Origin: Alviniconcha marisindica
Lineage: Eukaryota > Mollusca > Gastropoda > Provannidae
Direction: 5' to 3'
Assembly (NCBI GenBank): GCA_018857735.1
Contig: JABMCL010001459.1
Location: 15,001-79,000 of the forward strand
Length of the DNA stretch: 64,000 bases
The translations under genes were made by a program, and so were the position numbers. Below, one piece after another: positions 1 through 9,755 of this stretch (within the stretch, counting starts at the first letter, position 1; every line of letters starts with the position of its first letter). The notes below the pieces were generated by a model, which was given only the letters and a program-made list of their open reading frames with translations, was not told where the DNA came from and made no database searches.

Positions 1-74
1 GGCATGGTGTAACAGGCTAAAGGGCGCTAGCCAAATAAGCGTGCGCTCTCTCATGTACCTGTAGGGTACAAAGT

Positions 75-270
75 GAGCCGGTTTGGTCTGGCGGTTAGGC
101 ATCGGGCTGTAACCGGAGGCCGGCGGTTCGGTTACCTGTTTCGGCTCTCCTTTCTCTTCAAAAGTTGTGGCTTTGGCACACCGTCTTGTGAGGTTGCTCT
201 TCACAATGAATGCAACATTAAAATGTATGTGAGGTTGCTCTTCACAATGAATGCAACATTAAAATATATG
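75..270 (+). mobile_element. tRNA-derived SINE, copy 1
   Basis: The head at about 75-152 is tRNA-like. It has an A-box-like stretch (TTTGGTCTGGCGGTTAGGC), a B-box-like GGTTCGGTTAC, and ends that nearly pair (GAGCCGG with CGGCTCTC). The same head and following body (TTTCGGCTCTCCTTTCTCTT) recur on the minus strand at 48354-48653, so this is a repeat family and not a tRNA gene. The 3' part holds a 41-bp direct duplication at 187-268. The family name is not known to me. Confidence 0.7.
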
Positions 271-324
271 GTCCTCAGCACTGCCTTTCTTCATGCAGAA
301 ATCGTTTGGGTGGTGACAGTGTAG

Positions 325-355
<31 letters not shown>

Positions 356-358
356 AAC
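325..358. repeat. (CA)n microsatellite
   Basis: An uninterrupted CA dinucleotide run follows a short CG-rich stretch (gcgcgcgcg). No gene is visible around it. Confidence 0.9.
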
Positions 359-607
359 ACACCCACAAGAGCCAATTACACCCACGGAAGCCCGGCTAGA
401 AGAAGTATAAAGGTACTGTCCTAGGCCCTCTTTTCTTCTTGTCATAATATTGCCCTAGACAGCCCAACACTCGCTAGACTTTGCAGATAACAGCCTTCTA
501 TTCAGAAGAATTAAAGACCAACGTGACCAGGCCCTACTTCAAGAAGACCTTGACTCACCCGGAGAATTCGGAGAATGATGGGACGGGAGGTGGAGAGAGA
601 CTGGGAG

Positions 608-608
<1 letters not shown>

Positions 609-638
<30 letters not shown>
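609..638. repeat. poly(G) tract, 30 nt
   Basis: Thirty consecutive G, the longest of at least 15 G or C homopolymers of 14 nt or more in the window. Small ORFs across it are homopolymer artefacts. The stretch 359-808 otherwise holds nothing I can name. Confidence 0.9.
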
Positions 639-639
<1 letters not shown>

Positions 640-809
640 GCGAGGGGTTGCCAGTGTATGTATGTGAGTGTGTGAGTGCGTGTGCACGCGTGTGTCGATG
701 CAGGGGAGGAGGAGGGACAGAGCGAGATATGTAATGCATTATTGAAGAAGTTATTAGGCTGTGCATTCTTGTAACGTTTCAGGTTGAGCCTCACACATGT
801 ATTAGGCGA

Positions 810-1302
810 TTCAGCGAAGCTGGTTTGCTAGAGTGAATGCGCTTTGTAATCTTTCGCGCAAGAAGTCGCGAGAGGTCGCAGCGGACTTCCGGGCCGATTT
901 CTGAGTAAGCGTTGTGGAAGTTGAACCTAGAATCGCGAAGCAGTACAAATGCCAATACTGTTGCAGTTGCAAAAATACCGTGGAAAGGGGATGGAGGGTG
1001 GGAAAAAAAGTGTCTTGCGTCGTTTTTTGGTGACCAGAAGATCGCGAGTTCGTAGAAAAAATGCGTTTTGGGGCATCCTATAGCACGAGCAACAAGTTAT
1101 TGCTTATTGCCAGACACATTATGACTATGGGCCTCCAAAAATGCCTTTAAAGTTGGCAGTGTAAAATTCGAAAAAATTCACTGTCACCGCCTTCCATTGT
1201 GAAGAAAGTACGCACCGGAAGTAAAAGCAGCCAAGGCCGGGACTTAAGCGATGCCGGGCAAAAGTCAAGGGAGTTAACAACCCCGCATGAATCGCCCAAT
1301 AG
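810..1302. repeat. interspersed repeat, copy 1 (CpG-rich)
   Basis: About 490 bp that align along their length with 14662-15143 in the same orientation. Shared blocks include GAAGTTGAACCTAGA, GAAGCAGTACAAATG and AAAATGCCTTTAAAGTTGGC. This copy keeps many CpGs that are TpG or CpA in the other copy. No ORF, terminal repeats or pol III boxes were recognised, so the class is unknown. Confidence 0.75.
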
Positions 1303-1334
1303 TCATCGAGGGATTCGGGGCATTAGAAATGCAT

Positions 1335-1335
1335 T

Positions 1336-1390
<55 letters not shown>
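1335..1390. repeat. (AGT)n microsatellite
   Basis: About 18 trinucleotide units, followed by a short ATT run to about 1411. Confidence 0.95.
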
Positions 1391-1391
<1 letters not shown>

Positions 1392-1767
1392 TAATCATTA
1401 TTATTATTATTAACACACCTGGAAAAATGAATTCAACCCAAGCAAATGCAACGTCGTCCGCGTCATGCCCAACCAGGAAAGATTAAAAGTCCTGAGTACG
1501 TCATCCAGCTACCTCCTCCACGGAGGAACACTGGAAACAACAAGTGCCAGCAAGTACCTGGGCCTCACCATCACCAGTGACCTCTCCTGGTCCACCCACG
1601 TTGAGGATGTAGCAGCAAGAGGAAACCGGACAGTGGGGCTCCTGCGAAGGAACTTCAGGGAGTGTACCCCAAAAGTCAAGTCAGTGACCTACCCTGCAAT
1701 GGCATGCCCCACTTTGGAGTAAGCCTGGGGTGTCTGATGTCACCACAAGCGCTGACAATAACATCCA

Positions 1768-1985
1768 ACTACTGGGATCCCCACATAGGAGTGCCCCTCG
1801 GCTGTCTGGTGTCCCCACAAACACAAGAACATCAACTACTGGGATCCCCACTTTGGAGTACGCCTGGGCTGCCTGGTGTCCCCACAAACACAAGAACATC
1901 AAACTACTGGGATCTCCACTTTGGAGTACGCCTGGGCTGCCTGGTGTCCCCACAAACACAAGAACATCCAACTACTGGGAAAAGT
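1768..1985. repeat. ~70-bp tandem repeat inside the LINE remnant
   Basis: Three or more copies of a unit containing CACTTTGGAGTACGCCTGGG and CCCCACAAACACAAGAACAT. It is derived from the LINE coding sequence around the LEYA and WDPH motifs. Confidence 0.75.
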
Positions 1986-2189
1986 ACAATGAGCACCTAG
2001 GTACGTGATCAACAACAACTACACCGACACCGAGATCACCAGACACTGTTACATCCATGCTGGAAAATCGTAAGTGGACAAGTCTTGAACGATGAAGCAC
2101 CTGGGGATGCTCTAGAAAATCAACAATGTCCTTATAGACATAAACCCAGGGTGCTTCTTCCGCCACTCTGACCCTGAGACCAAAGGGGC

Positions 2190-3256
2190 ACAAAGACTGC
2201 ACCAGGAACAAAGACTGCACCAAGAACAAAGACTGCACAAAGAACAAAGACTGCACCAGGAACAAAGACTGCACAAAGAACAAAGATAGCACCAGGAACA
2301 AAGACTGCACAAAGAACAAAGACTGCACCAGGAACAAAGACTGCACACGGAACAAAGACTGCACCAGGAACAAAGACTACACCAAGAACAAAGACTGCGC
2401 CAGGAACAGTAAGACTGCACCAGGAACAAAGACTGCACCACGAACAAAGACTGCACCTGGAACAAAGACTGCACAAAGAACAAAGACTGCACAAGGAACA
2501 AAGACTGCACCAAGAACAAAGACTACACCAGGAACAAAGACTACACCAAGAACAAAGACTGTGTCAGGAACAGTAAGACTGCACCAGGAACAAAGACTAC
2601 ACCAAGACCAAAGACTGCACCAGGAACAAAGACTATACCAAGACCAAAGACTGCACAAAGACCAAAGACTGCACCAGGAACAAAGACTAACAAGACAAAG
2701 ACTGCACAAGGAACAAAGGGCTACACCAAGAACCCAAAAACTGCACCAGGAACAAAGACTACACCATGAGCAAAGACTGCACCAGGAACAAAGACTACAC
2801 CAAGAACAAAGACTGAATCAGGAACAAAGACTACCAGGAACAAAGTCTACACCAAGAACAAAGACTGCACCAGGAGCAAATACTACTCCAAGACTAAAGA
2901 CTGCACCAGTAACAAAGACTACACCAAGACCGAAGAATGCACCAGGAACAAAGACTACACCAAGACCAAAGACTGCACCAAGACCAAAGACTGCACCAGG
3001 AACAAAGACTACACCATGAGCAAAGACTGCACCAGGAACAAAGACTATACCAAGAACAAAGACTGAACCAGGAACAAAGACTACACCAAGAACAAAGACT
3101 GCACCAAGACCAAAGACTACACCAAGACCAAAGACTGCACCAAGACCAAAGACTGCACCAGGAACAAAGACTGCACCAAGAACAAAGACTACACCAAGAC
3201 TAAAGACTGCACCAAGACCAAAGACTGCACCAGGAACAAAGACTGCACCAAGAACA
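2190..3256. repeat. 18-bp minisatellite within the LINE remnant
   Basis: About 1.07 kb of an 18-bp unit close to GCACCAGGAACAAAGACT, with variants (AAGAACAAAGACT, AAGACCAAAGACT). The unit is a multiple of three, so long ORFs appear on both strands; they are repeat artefacts. LINE-derived sequence flanks it on both sides. Confidence 0.95.
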
Positions 3257-3419
3257 GACCCAACACCGCATCCTCTTCTACCCCTTCTCCCCGCCGGTAC
3301 AGACTCTGACTGGAACCTCCTCCCTACGGATATTTCTTCAGCCCCTTCTCTAGAGTCCTTCCACAGTCAACTAGGCCGCAGTCTTCATCACAACTTCCAG
3401 CCAGTCCACAGCTCTCTCT

Positions 3420-3420
3420 G

Positions 3421-3513
<93 letters not shown>
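3420..3513. repeat. (TA)n(GA)n compound microsatellite
   Basis: A TA run of about 20 bp is followed by about 70 bp of GA, within the LINE 3' region. Confidence 0.95.
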
Positions 3514-3515
<2 letters not shown>

Positions 3516-3667
3516 TGCGGAAGGGAGAGGGGTGGGGCGTGCGTGCAGGTGCAAGAGTGTCAGTGTATGTGTGTGCGTACGTGTGTGTTGAACTTTTGCT
3601 TCGCTTTGGCTTAGACGTAGGACTCTATTTTGCATTGAAACATTACTTACATGTGTGTGTGTGGCGA

Positions 3668-3694
3668 GGGGGGGGGGGGGGGGGGGGGGGGGGG
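3668..3694. repeat. poly(G) tract, 27 nt
   Basis: Twenty-seven consecutive G, followed by a CG-alternating stretch. From 3893 to 4740 I see no gene or repeat that I can name. Confidence 0.9.
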
Positions 3695-4763
3695 CGGGCG
3701 CGCGCGCGCGCAGGGGTGTGTATGTGTGTTGTTTGGGTGATGTGGGTGGGTGTATATTTTTAATTATGCCAGTTGATGTACGTCAGTGTTGTCGTTTGCT
3801 TATGTTTATATGCTTACCGCTTTTCGAGACACCTTCCTCGTTGTAAAACTTGGTGAATAAAGGATCTGAATCCGACTCTGAATCGTGTCTAGTTTTAACG
3901 TTAGATTAGCTGTTTTATTGATAATACCCAAGGAACGGGGAACGACTGGCTAAAGTGAAACAACCTATTGTTTTGATCCATGAGGACTAGGTCCCTCTCT
4001 ACACAAGACGCAGAGGACTCGGAGCAACACGCCTGTTCTAAGAGGGAAATCACTCTGAAAATCAGCCCAAAGGGAAATCATTCTGAAAATCTGCCCAAAG
4101 GGAAATTCTTTCAGTGTCTATCAAAGACGGGAAGCTGGTGTCGTGGACGTACATAATTATGGTGTGTTATGCCAGCTGTAACTTTTCGTCTATGGACATG
4201 TTGGAACTGAGAAGACTGAAAATGAAACCAAGCTCAGCTTCAAGACTGACTTGAGTATTTCACATTATCTCATCATCTTGCGCGCGTGCGTTTGTTGTTG
4301 TGGTGGCTTCAGAGGGGGAGTGCACAAAAAAAGACCATCGCCCCCCTCCCCCCCGCGCGATCCGGACAGTTTACTGGGTTAATACTAATAGACGATTTCT
4401 GGAAATACAAGGGTGAGCAACTTAGGGACGTTTTCTTTACCGCGACAGAGTTGCGCCCTCCTGATAGGGAGGTACACCATCACTTCACTCGCTCCTTTGC
4501 TATACACTTACAAGAATGGTGACGGTCAGCGAAAACTATCCATTTTCGAAATTATTCATCGTGCGTACGTGTTCGCTAGCGTGCGTCAGACGTCACGTTC
4601 CATGTACCTTTTTTCTGGAACATCTTTACAATGATGTAGTCAGTAGTGTCATTCCACAATTCGCTCCCCCTACTTCCCCTCAGACTGACGCACACTAGTG
4701 CACCCACTGACACACACTAGCGCACCCACACACAAAAATGCAGGCAACTGTACACTGAAGTAG

Positions 4764-4769
4764 TTTATT
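4764..4769 (-). promoter_or_regulatory. RPL19 polyadenylation signal
   Basis: AATAAA on the minus strand, 26 nt after the RPL19 stop codon. It predicts cleavage near 4745 and a 3' UTR of about 50 nt, typical of ribosomal protein mRNAs. Confidence 0.8.
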
Positions 4770-4794
4770 ACGGCCACAAAAAAAGATCACACAG

Positions 4795-4921
4795 CTATTT
4801 CTTGGGCGTCTCATCTTCCTTGGCGAAAGACTTGAGCATCTCCTGCTTTTTCTGTGCCAGCCTCTCCTCTCGCCTCTTGCGGGCCTCCTTGACCTTCGTA
4901 CGACGAGCCTCCGCCTGGTCA
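4795..4921 (-). CDS. RPL19: RPL19 exon 5 (last coding exon)
   Basis: 127 nt, acceptor CAG at 4922-4924. It encodes the charged C-terminal helix beginning [14 protein letters not shown] (the Ser codon is split) and ending TPKK followed by TAG. Confidence 0.95.
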
Positions 4922-7900
4922 CTGAAACAGCCAAACAACAGTTAGTTAGCTGGTGCTTTGAGCCCAGTCACAGTCAAACAATGCGTGCGTTAACTATATA
5001 TGCGTCGTCAATCTGAACACCCCATACCATGTAAATCTGTCAATCAGTACAACTGGTACATTCCTAGCCCTGTAAACAGCAAATCAGTATGGTCATAACC
5101 ATGTAAACAGAGAATCATTAAGACCATAACCAAGCAAGCAGCCAGTCAGTGTACTACTCAGCCACAACCACATAAACAACTATCAGTATAATAATCACCA
5201 TGTAAACCACTGGGACTAAAAATGTACGAGGAGCAAATAAACCCCTTAACTGTTTATCTTCTAAACAATGAAGACATTAAGAAAATCTGCAAGCGTGGAA
5301 GGCAAATAGATTGATCTAGTCAGCCTAAATGCACTTGAAGTTGTAGACTCATTTTTCTAAGTTTAAGCAGACTAAAGGCCACATCAGAAAGGTGGCTCTG
5401 ATGCTGCTGCTACTGACAGAGGCAACTGCTGAGGAGAAAAATGAACGCTTGTAGTACAGACCGCCATCCCAAATCCCATTGAAGACCACAAATTATTCAA
5501 GAAAATTTTGATTCACTGATCAAGACATCATAATCAACACAGACGGGAATGGGTCACTGAGGTTTGCTGCTATCAAACTGAACTGTGGCTCAAAACCTAT
5601 TGCTTCAACAACACAATGCATGCTACATCAAAAAGTTGAAACTGATTGGATAGCAGCCATGGCAGTTTTTATTTCAATCAAAGTTCACTTCAACTGTAGC
5701 AGGCATCAGTGACCCATTCACCCTCTCTCATCTGAGATTCCTGTCTCCTCTTTGCTCTGTTGGATGATTCCGGTATGTCTTGATGCATTAATTTTTGTTG
5801 TTGTCTTCACAGGTATGAGGGATGGCAGGTCCATACAACAAGCGTAACAAATGGACAACGTTAAACATGTTTAGGCCAGCCAGATCAACTTTGAAAAACA
5901 AAAACATTCAGCCTCAGCCATTTGCATTGTGTACAATGACAGAGATGCTGGAGCGCTATCTATTCAGAGTAATACATGGGCATAACATGACTGTTGGATA
6001 ACATAGCAATAAAACCAGAGAAACACTGCTTCATCAGTCTGCCTGCCTTTCCACAGTTATCCCAAGAGTGATCTATACAGGGACATAAATACAAAACAAA
6101 TGCAATGATAAATGACCCTGGACGCTAAAACAGGAAACGACCTGTCCTGAACAGCTGAAGTCAAATACTGGGTAAGCTTTATTTTAAATGTTTTTAAAAC
6201 GAGTTTGTATAAAATCTGTCTCTGCAGATAGTCAACTTCTTTATACAGAGGTCGAAGTTAACACTGAGGACACTGGGGAATGTTCTAACCTCCCCTTCAA
6301 CTGCTGCATACAAAAGACCACCCTAACTCTACACAAATCTTTAAAACTGGGTTTGTGCTGGCTCTGAATAGCGTATAACACACAAACATGGTGATTCTTG
6401 GGCAAACTTTGTCTTCATTGCCCAGCACAAAACAATCCAGTCCCAATTTTAAGAAAAAACAACAAATCTTATCTTCATTTCTTACCATTTTTTTTTTTGG
6501 GGGGTGGGGGGGGGGGGGGGGATAAAGGAACTCTTCTAAATGTACACATTACTAGGGGTGTGTGTGTGTGGAGAGAAAGAAGCAAACATACCTGAGCAGC
6601 TTAGTTCTGGCCTTCTCTGCTTTCCTCTTGTGGATGAATTCCATCAGGATGCGCTTGTTCTTGAACCCATTTCCTTTGCTCTTGAGGTAGAGCTCATGGT
6701 ACCTGTCACACAATCACCAGAGCTTATTGTACCTGTTGCACTATCACATCACCATTCCAACTGGGAATTTTCCCCTTGGGGAAAAGGAATCCATGCTGCC
6801 AGAGCTATTTACCCATTCCTAAATGACCAAGATGCACCATCTTTCCTGCATAGCTAAGCCATACATGGGTGAATCTGATGAGTCAATCATGCTAAACTGT
6901 CCTATATGCAAGTCTGGGATATGCAAGGTCCCAAAGCTCCCACTTCCAACCCAATTACCTTCTCACAGAAGGCACAACAAAACCTAAAACTTGCACCCCA
7001 AAAAACTTACTATTGCAGTTTAAAAAAACTTAAATGGTAGTGTTCAACAGACCAGGAGATGTCATCACACAAAATGAACAGAACTTAACAAAGGCGAAAG
7101 GTATACAGCCAATCTAGTCAACTTGATTCTTCAAAACATACACCAACAGAGAGGTGTAATGCAGCACAAGCGCTGACGGCCCATAGCATGCATTGCCATT
7201 CACAATAGAGCTTGTTCCAATTCTTTGACCAATGTGGGTTACCAGCATCAGGAGAATTGGAAACTGTGTCAAAGGATCTGTTTGGATGCAAAACTGTGCC
7301 ACTATTCTTACCCACACTGGCAAGATGGCTCAGGTATTTTGGCCTCAATGCTCAGTTTATAGTATGGCCCTGGGCAGTCTCAGCTGCTGTAATTAGTCTT
7401 TGGTAATCAACATTCCAAGAAGTTACTGCACACACAGGCCCCATCACAATGTCCACCTGTGTTTGGACTGTAGCCCCCACCCCACCCATACCAGAAAATC
7501 CAAGTTCTGCTGTACAGTGTTCATGTGAAGGGCATCTACAGGATGTTTACTGTCATGCCAACACTGCCAGCTAGTCTGACACTGAAGTCATGTTGCAACT
7601 GATTAACCAGGAAACTGCTGGGAGACACAACAGTTTCCAACGATGCAGGCTGCATTTCTTTTGCATTACTCTGACCAGCAACTCCACAGTGTGAGAAGCT
7701 GGAGATACCGAATGCATCTCACGCAACTAGAAAGAATCTAACGAAGTTGTTCAACAGTTATTATCTTGCATTCAGTCTGACAGTGACACAAACAACTGCC
7801 CCAAAAATATCAATACATCATTTACCCAAAAATACTGGAATGAAAGTAAACTAATGCTTACATCAAAAAATGCCAAGATACAAGTTTCCATTTCAGTATT

Positions 7901-9680
7901 TACCTCTAAACTCTCCATATCTTTTGAAAATGAATCATGGTCATTCAGACCGGAATGAATGAACAGCTAAATAAATGGGTTGTTATCATGCATGCTGAAA
8001 CATCTCAATCTGAACAGCATAAAAGGAACAAGCCACCACTGATTCTGGGCCAGGCATGAAAACCTAAATCCCACACATCCTTTGGTAACATGGTACTGTC
8101 TCACTGAGGCCAGCACCAGTGTTACAATGGCATCAACCTGTACCTAGGTTGAAAGTACTTAACCCTTTCAATTAAAAGCCTTGCCATCCCCAAGGAAGTG
8201 CCACCCATGGTTAGAATTACCTACCTTCCTTGTCTTAAGACTCCAATCTCTTGTGTGTACATGTTCTGTTCACATATAGGCCCATGCACTAGACTTGAAT
8301 ACAATCACTGTGTGGTGCTGCTATGTGGTTGATGGGGCATTCAAACATAAAAACCAACTTAAACACAAGCACTCAGCAATATTCTTGTTGTAGCCAATTA
8401 ACCAGGAAACTGCTGACAGACTACAATTTCCAACGATGCAAGCTACATTCTTTTTGCATTACTTTCGACCATCAACTCCACAGTGGGAGAAGCTGGAGAT
8501 ACCGAATGCTTCTCACTCTGGATCTTACACAACTAGAAACAATCTAACAAAGTTGCTCTCAGTGTACTGTTCAACAGTTCTTATCTAGCATTCAGTCTGA
8601 CCCCAAAATAGAATTACCTACCTTCCTCGTCTTAACACTCCAATCTCTTGCGTGTGCATGTTCTGTTAAGCTGTTCACATATAGGCCCCACACCCCCAGG
8701 ATCACTTTCCAGCACTCTCCTCCAAACTCTGCCAGATTTATTTACGCCACTGAAAGGGCCCTCTTTATCTCCGCGCAGCTGTCCAGCAACGCGGTCAGCA
8801 CCCTCTGAAAGTTTCGGGTACTAATACAACTGTACAAGCAACCTAGGCCAAAGCACACACTTAAACATGAGACGCATCCACCTGGGTAAAAAAAAAGAGT
8901 TCTGTCTCGATTCAAACAATTGTGGTTTTATTTGTGCTGGTGTAAAATTTGTTGATGGCTATAAATGACATGCCTCGTTTTATTTGAGTTGTTTATAACA
9001 AACTTATTACTGTTTGAGCACCAACTAAAAACTGCTCATTAGCTGACAGTTTTCTGGACTCTATGGCGTAACTAAATACGGCAGTGGTTGAAGGAAAGTT
9101 GTCGTAAACCAGTGCTTGGAGTTTGATATAGGCCCATGCAATAGACTTTAATACAATCACTGTGTAGTGATGCTGTGTGGTTGATGGGGCATTAAAACAC
9201 AAAGACCAACTTAAACACAAGCACTCAGCAATATTCTTGTCGTAGCCAATTAACCAGGAAACTGCTGACAGACAACAATTTCCAACGATGCAAGCTACAT
9301 TCTTTTCGCATTACTTTCGACCAGCAAATCCACAGCAGGAAAAACTGGAGATACCGAATGCTTTCACTCAATGTGTGTGTGCCAGTGTGAGTGTGTGTAG
9401 ACGTTTTACAAAAAAGAAGTTGTGAAAAGTATCTGAACAAGACACAAGTGGTCTGAAATCCCATAAATATTGGTTTGGACAATCTCAAGCCTGCACCTCC
9501 TACCCCATCTGGAGAATACTTACCACTGCATGCAGCAAGGCATAAGGTTAGTGGGATGAGATCCTTTGTTTCCATACTCTGAGATCAGACTAAAGACACT
9601 CCATTAGCCTCCATAGGGGGACCAGAGAAAGGCAACCCAGTGACACTCTGCTCTTCAATTCTACCCCGAACAAAACATTT

Positions 9681-9755
<75 letters not shown>

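Larger units (their letters stand above)
1427..3892 (+). mobile_element. degenerate LINE (non-LTR retrotransposon) 3' portion
   Basis: The frame at 1465-1722 encodes the stretch just after the catalytic region of LINE reverse transcriptases, with KYLGLTITSDLSW, GLLRRNFRECTPKVKS and CPTLEYA. Frameshifted continuations carry WDPH-like and VTSMLENRKWTSLE-like pieces to about 2180. The usual C-terminal motif resumes beyond the 18-bp array at about 3275-3415 (DWNLLPTDISSAPSLESF). A likely 3' end at about 3858-3892 shows AATAAAGGATCTGAATC and a short CTGAATC repeat, as in many LINE tails. Frameshifts and stops make it a dead remnant. The clade is uncertain; it resembles jockey or CR1-like elements. 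Confidence 0.7.
4922..6591 (-). other. RPL19 intron 4
   Basis: 1.67 kb. It contains a 173-bp stretch with 14-bp perfect terminal inverted repeats (5547-5719) and a G-rich homopolymer at 6499-6521. I looked for C/D snoRNA boxes and found only one weak, unconvincing pair near 5965-6034. Confidence 0.8.

Noticed and set aside
539..794. Proline-rich small proteins over the poly(G) tract
   Set aside because: They consist of homopolymer translation only.
2190..3256. Long open frames with [12 protein letters not shown] or LFLVQS-like repeats
   Set aside because: An 18-bp repeat unit leaves several frames open on both strands; flanks are LINE debris, with no start context or conserved domain.
5965..6034. 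C/D box snoRNA in RPL19 intron 4
   Set aside because: The C-box-like TGATGA is preceded by C, and there is no terminal stem joining it to the CTGA at the other end.
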